From positions 124,001 to 188,000 of the forward strand of contig CAMCVS010000004.1 of assembly GCA_945881965.1 (NCBI GenBank): 64,000 nucleotides of DNA. The letters are read 5' to 3'. The position numbers and the translations under genes are program-made. The DNA comes from Paracoccus haematequi. Lineage in GTDB: Bacteria; Pseudomonadota; Alphaproteobacteria; Rhodobacterales; Rhodobacteraceae. Numbering within the stretch: the stretch's first letter is position 1; each line of letters starts with the position of its first letter. A model generated the notes under the pieces. The model saw only the letters and a list, made by a program, of their open reading frames with translations, searched no databases and was not told the DNA's origin. This document shows, piece by piece, positions 44,764 through 53,682 of this stretch.

Positions 44764-45102
44764 TCAGGCGATCCGGGCCAAGGCACGATCGCGCAGCGAT
44801 TGAAAATAGGCTTCGTCCGCGACAATGCCATCCCCGTCCGCAATCGCTTTGCGACTGGCGTCAAGCCGCCGGTTGATCTGCATCTGCGCCATCAGTGCAT
44901 CAAGCGCCGACAGTCTGCCTGCCAGAACATCGGCCCTTAGCGGATCAACCAGCAAAACATCGGCGAGCATCCGCACATCTTCCATCGAAAACAACGCGGC
45001 AACTTCGCGGTTGTTTTTGGTCACCACGACAGGCTCGCGGTGCGCTGTATCAAGAAGGCGACCAAAATTGTTCTTGGCCTCGACAGCAGTGACGGTTTTC
45101 AT
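44764..45102 (-). CDS. Phd/YefM-family antitoxin
   Basis: A 112-residue antitoxin. The N-terminal Phd/YefM DNA-binding fold is visible as TVTAVEAKNNFGRLLDTAHR and PVVVTKNNREVAALFSMED, with a helical, Ala/Asp-rich tail that would wrap the toxin. It is expected to repress its own operon. The tail is longer than in typical YefM (~85 residues), including a helix AQMQINRRLDASRKAIAD. A palindrome upstream (45143-45155) is a candidate operator. Confidence 0.85.
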   Translation of the reverse strand: MKTVTAVEAKNNFGRLLDTAHREPVVVTKNNREVAALFSMEDVRMLADVLLVDPLRADVLAGRLSALDALMAQMQINRRLDASRKAIADGDGIVADEAYFQSLRDRALARIA

Positions 45103-45142
45103 GGTTTTCTCAAATGGCTGACCTGTGGATGTGCACCACTAT

Positions 45143-45155
45143 AGCCAGAATGGCT
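45143..45155. promoter_or_regulatory. Candidate operator of the toxin-antitoxin operon
   Basis: AGCCAGAATGGCT is an inverted repeat (AGCCA/TGGCT, 3-base spacer) about 40 bases upstream of the antitoxin ATG on the minus strand, overlapping a TATAGT-like -10 candidate. It fits autorepression by a Phd/YefM antitoxin. Confidence 0.4.
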
Positions 45156-45200
45156 TGTTATGCAACGCGCGGCAGTCCAACGAGAGGGTGGAATGCCCCC

Positions 45201-45914
45201 TCAAATCGACCGCATATTCACCCGCTTCGACAACTCCTCTGCCGTCTCCTTGCGCTCTGAATAACGGTCCACCAGATAGCCCGCGCAATCGCGGGTCAGC
45301 AGGGTGAATTTCACCAATTCCTCCATCACGTCCACGATGCGGTCGTAATAGGGGCTGGGGCGCATCCGGCCGGCCTCGTCGAACTCGGCAAAGGCGCGGG
45401 CGACCGAGGATTGGTTGGGGATGGTGATCAGGCGCATCCAGCGGCCCAGGATGCGCATCTGGTTCACCGCGTTGAAACTCTGGCTGCCGCCCGACACCTG
45501 CATCACCGCCAGAGTCTTGCCTTGGGTGGGCCGCACCCCGCCGATGGGGGCCAGTGGCAGCCAGTCGATTTGCGTTTTCATCAGGCCCGTCATCGCGCCG
45601 TGGCGTTCGGGGCTGGACCAGACCATGCCTTCGCACCACAGCGCCAGTTGGCGCAGTTCCTGCACCTTGTCATGGGTATCCGGCGCGTCGTCCACCAAGG
45701 GCAGGCCGGACGGGTTGAAAAACCGCACCTCGCAGCCGAACCTTTCCAGGATACGCCCCGCCTCTTCGGCAGACAGCCGCGAGAAGCTGCGCGCGCGCAG
45801 CGAGCCATAGAGGATCAGGATACGCGGCGGATGCGTCTTGCGCGGTTGCGGCACCAGCGCGTCCATGTCGATGGGGCGGAAATGGTCGGGGGCAAAGGCC
45901 GGCGTATCTGTCAC
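45201..45914 (-). CDS. arsH: ArsH-family NADPH-dependent FMN reductase
   Basis: A 237-residue flavodoxin-like protein. The FMN loop is [20 protein letters not shown] ([11 protein letters not shown] near residues 39-49), then [29 protein letters not shown] and the ArsH-specific end with [11 protein letters not shown]. ArsH enzymes oxidise trivalent methylarsenicals or reduce flavins in arsenic-resistant bacteria. The start is a GTG at 45914 whose last bases overlap the arsC stop (GTGA). It is the last gene of the ars operon. A longer in-frame opening through arsC and aqpS is not coding. Confidence 0.93.
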   Translation of the reverse strand: MTDTPAFAPDHFRPIDMDALVPQPRKTHPPRILILYGSLRARSFSRLSAEEAGRILERFGCEVRFFNPSGLPLVDDAPDTHDKVQELRQLALWCEGMVWSSPERHGAMTGLMKTQIDWLPLAPIGGVRPTQGKTLAVMQVSGGSQSFNAVNQMRILGRWMRLITIPNQSSVARAFAEFDEAGRMRPSPYYDRIVDVMEELVKFTLLTRDCAGYLVDRYSERKETAEELSKRVNMRSI

Positions 45915-46330
45915 AGGCGGCGGCCTGCGGCGTCGATGATCATGTCGCCGTCCTCTTTGAACAACGGGCCGGGGGGCAGGCGGTCCAGCAGGTCCAGCAC
46001 GGTTTCCGACGGGCGGCACAGGCGCACACCGCGCGGGGTGCAGACGATGGGGCGATTGACCAGCACCGGGTGTTCCAGCATCGCCGCAAGGATCACGTTG
46101 TCGGGCACCGCCGGGTCCAGCAGCCCCAGATCGGCGGCGGGGCTTTTGGTGGTGCGCAGCGCGCTGCGGGGCGTCAGATCGGCGGCGGCGAACAGCGCCA
46201 GCAATTGCGGGCGGGTCCAGCCTTCGGTCAGGTAGTCGATGACCACCGGCGTGTAACCGGCGGCGTGGATGATCTTCAGCACGTTGCGGGAGGTGCCGCA
46301 ATCGGGGTTGTGGTGGATGACGACGGTCAT
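45911..46330 (-). CDS. arsC: Arsenate reductase, glutaredoxin-dependent ArsC
   Basis: A 139-residue ArsC of the Spx/glutaredoxin class. The active Cys is in [10 protein letters not shown] (Cys11), followed by Arg residues for arsenate in the RSALRTT region, and the family ending [17 protein letters not shown]. It reduces arsenate to arsenite with glutathione and glutaredoxin. It is separate in origin from the LMW-phosphatase-like reductase gene two genes upstream. The start is three bases past the aqpS stop. Confidence 0.92.
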   Translation of the reverse strand: MTVVIHHNPDCGTSRNVLKIIHAAGYTPVVIDYLTEGWTRPQLLALFAAADLTPRSALRTTKSPAADLGLLDPAVPDNVILAAMLEHPVLVNRPIVCTPRGVRLCRPSETVLDLLDRLPPGPLFKEDGDMIIDAAGRRL

Positions 46331-46332
46331 GG

Positions 46333-46986
46333 TCAGTCCTTTCCGAACAGCCAGCCTGACAGAGCCATGGCCGCCAGCGCGCCGATGAGTTGCGCCAGGA
46401 TGAACGCCGCCACATGCGCCGGGTCGATGCCCGCGAAGGTATTGGTGAGGGCCCGCCCGATGGTGACAGCGGGGTTGGCAAATGACGTAGACGCGGTGAA
46501 CCAATAGGCCGCCGTGATATACAGCGCGACCAGCATGGGCAGGGCATCCGCGCGCGCGCGCAGCCCGCCCAGGATGGTGAACAGCAGGCCAAAGGTGGCT
46601 ATGGCTTCGGCAAGCCATTGCGGCCCGCCGGTGCGGGATTTCTCCGACAGTTGCACGATGTCCAGACCGAACATGGCATGCGCCACCAGCGTGCCCGCGA
46701 TGGCCCCCGCCACCTGCACCGCCGCATATGGGGCCAGATCGCGCCACGGCAGCGCGCCGCGGATCGCCATCACCAGGCTGACCGCCGGGTTGAAATGCGC
46801 CCCCGACAGCGGCCCTAGCAGTGTGATCAGCACGAACAGCATCGCCCCCGTCGGGATCGTGTTGCCCAACAGCGCCACAGCGTCGTCGGACGACAGCGCA
46901 TCGGCCATGATGCCCGATCCGACCACCGTGCAGACCAACAGAAGCGTGCCGATGAACTCGGCGAACAGACGGCGCGCGTGATCCAT
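46333..46986 (-). CDS. aqpS: Aquaglyceroporin AqpS (arsenite channel)
   Basis: A 217-residue MIP-family channel with six membrane segments. The two half-helix motifs are [12 protein letters not shown] (residues ~66-77) and [12 protein letters not shown], the second followed by the selectivity-filter Arg. In Sinorhizobium meliloti aqpS replaces an arsenite efflux pump: internally made arsenite leaves the cell through the channel. The same gene order here supports the same role. No arsB or acr3 gene is present. Start and upstream stop share a base (TGATG). Confidence 0.92.
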   Translation of the reverse strand: MDHARRLFAEFIGTLLLVCTVVGSGIMADALSSDDAVALLGNTIPTGAMLFVLITLLGPLSGAHFNPAVSLVMAIRGALPWRDLAPYAAVQVAGAIAGTLVAHAMFGLDIVQLSEKSRTGGPQWLAEAIATFGLLFTILGGLRARADALPMLVALYITAAYWFTASTSFANPAVTIGRALTNTFAGIDPAHVAAFILAQLIGALAAMALSGWLFGKD

Positions 46987-47477
46987 CAGGCCTTGCCGAT
47001 CGCGTCGAGCCGCTTTTGCAGCGTCAGCTTGTCAAGCTGCGTCAGCGGCAGGTTGACGAAGATGCCGATGCGGTTCGACAGCATCCGATAGGTGTCGGCA
47101 AAGGCCAGCGCCTTTTCGGCATCCGACCCGGTGACGGCGGCGGGGTCGGGCAGGCCCCAATGCGCGGTCATCGGCTGACCGGGCCAGAAGGGACATTCCT
47201 CGGCGGCGGCAGAATCGCAGACGGTGAACACGAAATCCATCTTGGGCGCATCCGGCCCGCCAAATTCGTCCCAGGATTTCGACCGCAGGCCGGACGTGTC
47301 ATGGTTCATCCGCACCAGCAGCGACAAAGCAAAGGGGTTCACTTGACCGCCCGGTTTCGATCCGGCGGAAAAGGCGCGGAATTTGCCCATGCCCTCGCGG
47401 TTCATGATCGCTTCGGCAAGGATCGACCGGGCCGAATTGCCGGTGCACAGGAACAGGACGTTTTTCATATCGGACAT
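46986..47477 (-). CDS. arsC: LMW-phosphatase-type arsenate reductase (thioredoxin-coupled ArsC)
   Basis: A 163-residue protein of the low-molecular-weight tyrosine phosphatase fold. The P-loop NVLFLCTGNSARSILAEAI is at residues 5-23 (Cys10, Arg16), and the later Cys of VFTVCDSAAAEECPFWPG suit the Cys relay of thioredoxin-coupled arsenate reductases. It would make arsenite from arsenate. I chose ATG 47477 with GGAG upstream. It is the second gene of the ars operon, after arsR. Confidence 0.9.
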   Translation of the reverse strand: MSDMKNVLFLCTGNSARSILAEAIMNREGMGKFRAFSAGSKPGGQVNPFALSLLVRMNHDTSGLRSKSWDEFGGPDAPKMDFVFTVCDSAAAEECPFWPGQPMTAHWGLPDPAAVTGSDAEKALAFADTYRMLSNRIGIFVNLPLTQLDKLTLQKRLDAIGKA

Positions 47478-47488
47478 TCGGGGGCTCC

Positions 47489-47821
47489 TCAGCAGCCGCA
47501 GGTGATCGTTTCCAGCACCGGGCGGCACATCTCGGGGCGGCCGCCACAGCAATCTTCCATCAGATAGGCCAGCAGGCGCTGCATCCCGTCCATCGCCGCG
47601 ACATAGCGGATCTGCCGCCCTTCGCGCCCGCTGCGCACCAGCCCGGCCTGCACCAGCGCCGCCAGATTTGGCGACAGAGAACTGGGCGGCACGGCCAGCG
47701 CTTCGGCGATTTCCCCCGCACACAGCCCCGCCGCGCCCGCCTGCACCAACAGGCGAAACGCATCCAGCCGCATCGGCTGGGCCAGGGCAGAGAGCGCCGC
47801 GAGCGCCTGAGTCTTTTCCAT
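47489..47821 (-). CDS. arsR: ArsR-family arsenic-responsive repressor
   Basis: A 110-residue winged-helix repressor. The DNA-recognition region GEIAEALAVPPSSLSPNLAAL (residues ~36-56) and the beta wing SGREGRQIRYVAAMD are clear. Cys residues in EDCCGGRPEMC and the C-terminal CGC are candidate arsenite ligands. Other ArsR groups use an ELCVC site in the recognition helix, which is absent here, so this is the C-terminal-cysteine class. It heads the ars operon and overlaps a palindromic operator at its start codon. No Shine-Dalgarno sequence is seen, so the mRNA may be leaderless. Confidence 0.9.
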   Translation of the reverse strand: MEKTQALAALSALAQPMRLDAFRLLVQAGAAGLCAGEIAEALAVPPSSLSPNLAALVQAGLVRSGREGRQIRYVAAMDGMQRLLAYLMEDCCGGRPEMCRPVLETITCGC

Positions 47822-47834
47822 ATTTCATGAAATA
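47821..47834. promoter_or_regulatory. Candidate ArsR operator
   Basis: TATTTCATGAAATA is a perfect 14-bp palindrome touching the arsR start codon. ArsR-family repressors bind such AT-rich inverted repeats at their own promoters. Its position implies that transcription starts nearby, matching the lack of a ribosome site for arsR. Confidence 0.6.
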
Positions 47835-47901
47835 TCGAAATGATCGCGCGCAGCAAAGCCCCGGCGCAGCGCGTTACAAAAATTTCACATTGATTTCAGA
47901 A

Positions 47902-48276
47902 CTACATGGTTTCCAGGCAATGCCGCCGGAACGCGCGTTTCAGCATGTCCAGCTCTTCGCGCAGCAGGTCCATCTCGGCGCGGATATCCTCGGCCAGCGC
48001 ATCACCCGCCAGAATGGCAAAACTATCCAGCAATTCGCCGGTTTCGGTGTTGCGGATCAGGAACGTGGTGACCCCGTCCGCGATCACATCGGCGGGCACC
48101 GGAAAGCGCACCACCCAATGCCCCGCACTGCGCACCTCGGTCACATCCAGACCAGCCACCGGCCGGTCCAGATGCGTCACGGCCAGCTTGGGCTGCCAGC
48201 CCCCGCCCGGACCACCCGCCAGCACACCTTCCCAGGTGCCCTCAAAGAATCGGGTTTTTGTCAGCGTCAGGGCCAT
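47902..48276 (-). CDS. Conserved hypothetical protein
   Basis: A 124-residue soluble protein of no recognised family. It starts with a beta-rich part (GTWEGVLAGG, HWVVRFPVPADVI, TTFLIRNTETGELL) and ends in an amphipathic coiled-coil-like helix (EDIRAEMDLLREELDMLKRAF). No signal peptide or catalytic motif is visible. It stands alone between the ars operon and the next hypothetical gene. Codon usage is like its neighbours, so it is likely a real gene. Confidence 0.6.
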   Translation of the reverse strand: MALTLTKTRFFEGTWEGVLAGGPGGGWQPKLAVTHLDRPVAGLDVTEVRSAGHWVVRFPVPADVIADGVTTFLIRNTETGELLDSFAILAGDALAEDIRAEMDLLREELDMLKRAFRRHCLETM

Positions 48277-48378
48277 CCGCCGTCTCCTGTGGCTCGGTCT
48301 GCGATCAAAATCCGCGCAGAACTATTGCAAATCGACATTGAAAAAAACGGCACTCGTCAAGCGGTCTTGAAACGTTCG

Positions 48379-49152
48379 TTACAAATCGGCGCGGGGGCGG
48401 CGGCTGAACGTCAGGTCGCGCAGGGTGACCATGTTCATTTCCGGCCCTTCAAAAATCAGGTCTATCCAGGCCTTTTCCACCCGCTTTTCGTTCAGCTTGG
48501 TATAGGCCATGTCGAATTCCACCATCACCTCGGGCGCACCCAGCGGCAATTCCCGCACGATCTGTTCCGTGTTCGGGCCGTGCTTTATGTTCAGGCGGGC
48601 AAAGATTTCCAGCGGTTTTTCACATTCCACGATGCTGTCCATGCGCAGGACATGCCGCCGTTTCAGGCCGCTGACGGCGGGTTCCGGCAGGTCGATCACC
48701 ACCGACAGGAATGACCCGTCAAACCGGAACACGTCCAGCCGCAGGCCGAACGGGGCCAGATCGGCCTCGCGGCTGTTGCGCACCTGGCGCAGCGTCAGTT
48801 CCGACAGCAGGCAATCGTGGAACAGCGTCACCTCGTTGCCCAGCATGGTCTTGGATTTGACCGATGACATGCCGGGCCGGTCCAACGGTCCGCGCCACAG
48901 TTCAGGCCGCCATGACCAGTCACAGCCATGCGGTTTGAAGAACGCGGTGGACCCGATCATCGGCAGCGCCAGACGGCTTTCGGCTGTGTGCAGCAGGGTG
49001 TCGATCTGCGCTTTCAGCGCACGGGCGCGCACCCGTTGCTGGCGCAGCCTGTCCAGAGGCATATCCGAAGCCGCGCGGGCCGCGCGGCTCCAGCGCCGCA
49101 TGCTGGCGCGGTGCAAGTTACGCTCCAGCCAAGTTCCGTCTGACGATGCCAT
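48379..49152 (-). CDS. Conserved hypothetical protein (DUF6478-like)
   Basis: A 257-residue soluble protein. The basic N-terminal helical part (LDRLRQQRVRARALKAQI) precedes the stretch DWSWRPELWRGPL and a beta-rich domain (VTLFHDCLLSELTLRQVRN, FLSVVIDLPEPAVSGL). The layout resembles the DUF6478 proteins of Rhodobacterales, whose role is unknown. No signal peptide or membrane segment is seen. The family name is recalled, not checked. Confidence 0.6.
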   Translation of the reverse strand: MASSDGTWLERNLHRASMRRWSRAARAASDMPLDRLRQQRVRARALKAQIDTLLHTAESRLALPMIGSTAFFKPHGCDWSWRPELWRGPLDRPGMSSVKSKTMLGNEVTLFHDCLLSELTLRQVRNSREADLAPFGLRLDVFRFDGSFLSVVIDLPEPAVSGLKRRHVLRMDSIVECEKPLEIFARLNIKHGPNTEQIVRELPLGAPEVMVEFDMAYTKLNEKRVEKAWIDLIFEGPEMNMVTLRDLTFSRRPRADL

Positions 49153-49188
49153 GATCCCCGTTCCCGCGCCGGTCTGTTGCCGCTGTTC

Positions 49189-49893
49189 TTACCGCGTCTT
49201 GCCTGCCAAGGACAAACGCCCAAACAGCCCGCGCAACCCTTTTCCGCCGGTTGTTGCCGCATTTCCCGTGTCTGGTGGCGCTGCGGTGCGGACCGCGTTG
49301 GCGATACGGATATCTTCGGCCAGCGCGCCGATGACCGCCAGCCCGGCCCGGTCCGCCAGTGGCGACCCTTCTGGCGCGAACAGCGCCAGCGACAACAGAT
49401 GCCCGTTGACCTGCATCACCGCGCGCCAATGCCGGGGATCATCGCCCGCCCGTGGACCGGGGGCATCGCTGCGCGCCGCTGTCGGCCCGCCGCCGTGAAC
49501 ATGGACAAGCGTCAGGCCATCGCCGTTGATCGCCTCCAGCACCCGCGCGGGGGCCATCAACGCGGCGACCGCGTCGGCCTCTGGCAACGCACCTGCATGG
49601 GCGATCCCCGACACTGTCACCACCATCGGATAGACATCAGGGTCCGCCTGCCGCTTTGTCGGCCCGCAAGAGGCGATCAGAGCGAAGGCGGGGCTGTCAG
49701 GGTGCAGCGAATCACCATCGATGCAATAGCCTTTTGGCGCGCGCAGCATGACCGCGCCATCAAGTAACGCTGCCTGTTGGCGCGGCGCAGTGTCCCCCCG
49801 CATGGACCCACATCCCGACAGCGAAAGGGCCAGCATTGCTGCCAGCCCCCCCTGCCGTAACCGGCGTGACCTGTTACAGGTCCATATAGACAT
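49189..49893 (-). CDS. Hypothetical lipoprotein
   Basis: A 234-residue predicted lipoprotein with lipobox LSLSGC (Cys about residue 28) after a basic, hydrophobic leader. The mature part has [13 protein letters not shown] near its start and a repeating Ala-rich helical body. No known domain. The ATG lies 20 bp inside the end of ilvD, on the same strand, and translation may be coupled to it, although the two have no clear link in function. The Cys pair in YCIDGDS and ASCGPT may form a disulphide. Confidence 0.6.
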   Translation of the reverse strand: MSIWTCNRSRRLRQGGLAAMLALSLSGCGSMRGDTAPRQQAALLDGAVMLRAPKGYCIDGDSLHPDSPAFALIASCGPTKRQADPDVYPMVVTVSGIAHAGALPEADAVAALMAPARVLEAINGDGLTLVHVHGGGPTAARSDAPGPRAGDDPRHWRAVMQVNGHLLSLALFAPEGSPLADRAGLAVIGALAEDIRIANAVRTAAPPDTGNAATTGGKGLRGLFGRLSLAGKTR

Positions 49894-51601
49894 GCCGCTC
49901 GGCCTTGGCGCCGGGGTGGGTCACTGCGCCATAGCGCGCCGACCCCACCAGTTTCGCGTATTTCCACAGCGCGCCCGAGGTATAGATCGTCTCACGCGGG
50001 CCTTTCCACTGCGCCTTGCGGGCGGCCATGTCTTCGTCGGACACGGCCACCGAAATCTCGCCGGTGAGCGCGTTGATGGTGATCATATCGCCGTTCTGCA
50101 ACAACGCGATGGGGCCGCCATGCGCGGCCTCTGGCCCGACATGGCCGACACAGAACCCACGCGTCGCCCCGGAAAAACGCCCGTCGGTGATCAGCGCCAC
50201 CTTCTTGCCTGCACCCTGACCCGACAGGGCGGCCGTTGTTGACAGCATTTCACGCATCCCCGGCCCACCAGCGGGGCCTTCGTTGCGGATCACGATGACC
50301 TCGCCTTCTTTATAAGTGCGCGCCTTGACCGCCTCGAACGCGTCTTCTTCGCATTCGAACACGCGGGCGGGGCCAGAGAACACCTGTTCCGCCTCGGACA
50401 TGCCCGCGACCTTGACGATGGCGCCATCGGGGGCCAGGTTGCCCTTCAGGCCCACCACGCCGCCGGTGGCGGTCAGCGGGTTGGTGACGGGGTGGATGAC
50501 CTTGCCATCCGCCTCGCCTTTGATGCGGTCCAGCTCGTCGCCCATTTCGCGGCCTGACGCGGTCATGCAATCCAGATGGAACAGACCGGCCTTGGCCAGT
50601 TCCTTCATCACCACGGGCACGCCGCCGACCTCGTAGAGGTCTTTCGCCACGAAATCGCCACCGGGGCGCAGGTTCACGAAATAGGGCGTGTCGCGCATGA
50701 TGTCGCAGACGTCGAACAGGTCGAAATCAATGCCCGCTTCATGCGCAATCGCGGGCAGGTGCAGCGCGCCGTTCGTTGACCCGCCCGTGCAGGCCACGAT
50801 GCGCGCGGCGTTCTCCAGCGACTTGCGGGTGACGATATCACGCGCGCGGATGTTCTTTTCGATCAGCCGCATGACGGCGACGCCCGACGCCTCGCCATAG
50901 GCATCGCGGCTTTCATAGGGCGCGGGCGCGCCGGAGGAATTCAGCAGTGCAAGGCCAATCGCCTCGGACACGCAGGCCATCGTATTGGCGGTGTATTGCG
51001 CGCCGCAGGCCCCGGACGTGGGGCAGGCGATGCGTTCCATGATCTCCAACTCGGCGACCGACAGCGTGCCCGCCTGATTCTTGCCCACCGCCTCGAACAT
51101 GTCCTGCACGGTGATATCACGGCCCTGATAGCGACCCGGCAGGATCGACCCGCCATACATGAACACCGACGGCACGTTCAGCCGCACCATCGCCATCATC
51201 ATCCCCGGCAGCGATTTGTCACAGCCCGCCAGCCCCACCAGCGCGTCATAGCAATGGCCGCGCATCGTCAACTCGACCGTGTCGGTGATCGCATCGCGCG
51301 ATGCCAGCGACGACCGCATCCCCTCGTGGCCCATGGCAATGCCGTCCGTCACGGTGATCGTGGTGAACTCGCGCGGCGTGCCCATGGCCTTTTTCACGCC
51401 GGATTTCACCGATTGCGCCTGCCGGTTCAGCGCGATGTTGCAGGGCGCGGCCTCGTTCCAGCAGGTGGCGACGCCGACCAGCGGCTGGTGGATTTCTTCC
51501 TCGGTCATGCCCATCGCATAGTAATATGACCGGTGCGGCGCGCGGGCGGGGCCTTCGGTCACGTGGCGGCTGGGCAGCTTGCGCTTGTCGAACTGGGTCA
51601 T
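49874..51601 (-). CDS. ilvD: Dihydroxy-acid dehydratase
   Basis: A 575-residue IlvD/EDD-family enzyme that dehydrates 2,3-dihydroxyisovalerate and its homologue in valine and isoleucine synthesis. Cysteines for the iron-sulfur cluster lie in [24 protein letters not shown] and [17 protein letters not shown]. The C-terminal catalytic region has [23 protein letters not shown] chose the ATG at 51601, preceded by GGGGGAGG. Earlier in-frame codons to 52042 overlap the divergent CPBP gene and are not part of the family. Confidence 0.95.
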   Translation of the reverse strand: MTQFDKRKLPSRHVTEGPARAPHRSYYYAMGMTEEEIHQPLVGVATCWNEAAPCNIALNRQAQSVKSGVKKAMGTPREFTTITVTDGIAMGHEGMRSSLASRDAITDTVELTMRGHCYDALVGLAGCDKSLPGMMMAMVRLNVPSVFMYGGSILPGRYQGRDITVQDMFEAVGKNQAGTLSVAELEIMERIACPTSGACGAQYTANTMACVSEAIGLALLNSSGAPAPYESRDAYGEASGVAVMRLIEKNIRARDIVTRKSLENAARIVACTGGSTNGALHLPAIAHEAGIDFDLFDVCDIMRDTPYFVNLRPGGDFVAKDLYEVGGVPVVMKELAKAGLFHLDCMTASGREMGDELDRIKGEADGKVIHPVTNPLTATGGVVGLKGNLAPDGAIVKVAGMSEAEQVFSGPARVFECEEDAFEAVKARTYKEGEVIVIRNEGPAGGPGMREMLSTTAALSGQGAGKKVALITDGRFSGATRGFCVGHVGPEAAHGGPIALLQNGDMITINALTGEISVAVSDEDMAARKAQWKGPRETIYTSGALWKYAKLVGSARYGAVTHPGAKAERHVYMDL

Positions 51602-51781
51602 CTGGGCCTCCCCCTGAGTGCGGACATCGTTAAGATTGTGTCTGCATGGGGTGTAAAGCGCGCTCTGCTGCGGCACAAGTGCCGCCTCGGGCGCAAGGTT
51701 CTTTCGCCCCCTTTCGTTACTGGCTGTGGCGTGGCACACCATCCGCGTGCCCAGCCACCCCGATTTGGAAACCGCCCCGAC

Positions 51782-52696
51782 ATGACAGGCTATGCTCCCT
51801 ATGGTGCCTTGGTCGCCCCCGCCCGTGACACGGCGGAACTGCCGCGCCTGCTGTTGGGGTTCGCGCTGATCGAGGCGTTCTATGCGGGGGCGCTGGCGAT
51901 CATCGACGGGGTGCTGGATTATCTGCCTGCCACGGCGGCGGATGCCTACTACGGCGGGACCACACCGCTGGGATTGCTGCTGCAACTGCTGTCGTTCGGG
52001 TTTCTGGCGGGCGCGGTGCTGCTGGTGCTGCGGTTCGGTCATGATCGCGGGCTGGGGTCACTGCTCGGATCGGGACCGGCTTTTGCGCGCGATTTGCGCC
52101 GCGCGTTCGTGGGTGTGATGGCCTTGATGGTCGCCCTGGAGGCCCTGCCGCCCGGCTGGGATGTCGGTCTCGTAGAACGCCTGCGCCCGACCGAAATCTG
52201 GCTGGCGCTGCTGGTGCCGGGGCTGTTGGTGCTGCTGGTGCAGACCGGGGCCGAGGAACTGCTGTATCGCGGCTATCTGCAATCCCAGATCGCGGCGCGG
52301 TTTCCGCATCCGGCGGTCTGGCTGATCCTGCCGAACGTGGCCTTTGGCGTGGTCCATTGGAACAACGGCGGCGACACGGTGCAAAGCCTGCAATACGTCA
52401 CCTGGGCGTTCCTGTTCGGGCTGGCCGCGTCGGACCTGACCGCGCGCACCGGCACGCTGGGGGCCGCTATCGGCTTTCACCTGGCCAACAACGCGTTTGC
52501 CTTTCTGCTGTTCGCCGAGGTCGACGGGCAAGACAGCGGGCTGGCGCTGGTGCTGTTCAAGGGGGGGGCGTTGTCGGGTGACATTCCCCCCGATCTGCCG
52601 GTTGATCCGGCCCCGTTTGTCACCACGCCCTTTGCGATCGAACTGGCGGGGGTCGCGCTGATCTGGATGGCGGCGCGGGTCGCGATTAGGCGCTGA
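51782..52696 (+). CDS. CPBP-family intramembrane metalloprotease
   Basis: A 304-residue membrane protein with about eight segments. The Abi/CPBP motifs are [13 protein letters not shown] (paired Glu and Arg), [13 protein letters not shown] (His) and [11 protein letters not shown] (His and Asn), the order of Rce1-like glutamate intramembrane proteases. Substrates are unknown. In bacteria such proteins process prenylated or small membrane peptides. The ATG at 51782 was chosen; the earlier in-frame part overlaps the ilvD start region and has no family similarity. Confidence 0.85.
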   Translation: MTGYAPYGALVAPARDTAELPRLLLGFALIEAFYAGALAIIDGVLDYLPATAADAYYGGTTPLGLLLQLLSFGFLAGAVLLVLRFGHDRGLGSLLGSGPAFARDLRRAFVGVMALMVALEALPPGWDVGLVERLRPTEIWLALLVPGLLVLLVQTGAEELLYRGYLQSQIAARFPHPAVWLILPNVAFGVVHWNNGGDTVQSLQYVTWAFLFGLAASDLTARTGTLGAAIGFHLANNAFAFLLFAEVDGQDSGLALVLFKGGALSGDIPPDLPVDPAPFVTTPFAIELAGVALIWMAARVAIRR

Positions 52697-52756
52697 TTGC
52701 ATTATCGGGCGCGCGGGCTTATCTCGGCGGCGAGTGTGGCCGGAAGGGATGCGCCG

Positions 52757-53665
52757 ATGAACTGGATCACCAACTATGTCCGCCCGACGATCAACTCGAT
52801 CTTCTCGCGCCGCGAAGTCCCGGAAAACCTGTGGTCGAAATGCGAAAGCTGCGGCACCATGCTGTTTCACCGCGAGCTGAAGGACAACCTGAACGTCTGC
52901 ACATCCTGCGGCCACCACATGGCGATCACGCCGCGCGCGCGGTTTACCGCGCTGTTCGACGGCGGGGTGTTCGCGGAAATCAAGGTGCCGGAACCGTTGG
53001 CCGACCCGCTGCAATTCCGCGACCAGAAGAAATACCCCGACCGGATGAAGGCCGCCCGCGCCGCGACCGGTGAACGCGATGCGATGCTGGTGGTGACCGG
53101 GGAGATGGGGCGCACGCCCATCGTGGCCGTCGCGCAGGATTTCAGCTTCATGGCCGGGTCAATGGGCATGTATGTCGGCAACGCCATCATCGCCGCCGCC
53201 GAAGAAGCGGTGAAACTGAAACGCCCGCTGATCCTGTTTTCCGCCGCAGGCGGCGCGCGGATGCAGGAAGGTATCCTGTCGCTGATGCAGATGCCGCGCT
53301 CGACGGTCGCGATCCAGATGCTGAAAGAGGCGGGGCTGCCCTATGTCGTGGTGCTGACCCATCCGACGACGGGTGGCGTGACCGCCAGCTATGCCATGCT
53401 GGGCGATGTGCAGATTGCCGAACCGGGTGCCCTGATCTGTTTCGCGGGGCCGCGCGTGATCGAACAGACCATCCGCGAGAAACTGCCCGAAGGGTTTCAG
53501 CGCGCCGAATACCTGCTGGACCATGGCATGCTGGACCGCGTCACCGCGCGGGCCAGGATGCGCGATGAACTGATCACCATCATCCGCATGTTGCAAGGTC
53601 TGCCCCCCGCCGTCAAAGGCGACCTGCCGCCGCCGCAACCGGTCCAGACCACCGCGACGGCGTAA
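52757..53665 (+). CDS. accD: Acetyl-CoA carboxylase carboxyltransferase subunit beta
   Basis: A 302-residue AccD. The N-terminal zinc ribbon has CESC and CTSC pairs (residues ~28-50), followed by the crotonase-like carboxyltransferase fold with FSAAGGARMQEGILSLMQM and LTHPTTGGVTASYAMLGD. With AccA it transfers carboxyl from biotin to acetyl-CoA, the first step of fatty-acid synthesis. The ATG at 52757 follows ggaaggga. The neighbour folC starts within 20 bp, a common arrangement in proteobacteria. Confidence 0.95.
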   Translation: MNWITNYVRPTINSIFSRREVPENLWSKCESCGTMLFHRELKDNLNVCTSCGHHMAITPRARFTALFDGGVFAEIKVPEPLADPLQFRDQKKYPDRMKAARAATGERDAMLVVTGEMGRTPIVAVAQDFSFMAGSMGMYVGNAIIAAAEEAVKLKRPLILFSAAGGARMQEGILSLMQMPRSTVAIQMLKEAGLPYVVVLTHPTTGGVTASYAMLGDVQIAEPGALICFAGPRVIEQTIREKLPEGFQRAEYLLDHGMLDRVTARARMRDELITIIRMLQGLPPAVKGDLPPPQPVQTTATA

Positions 53666-53682
53666 GGGTGCCAGGAATGTCC

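Noticed and set aside
45201-46592. A 463-codon minus-strand frame that would join ArsH to upstream sequence
   Set aside because: Only the last 237 codons resemble ArsH. The rest lies over arsC and aqpS, which are clear in other frames. The GTG at 45914 gives the normal ArsH length.
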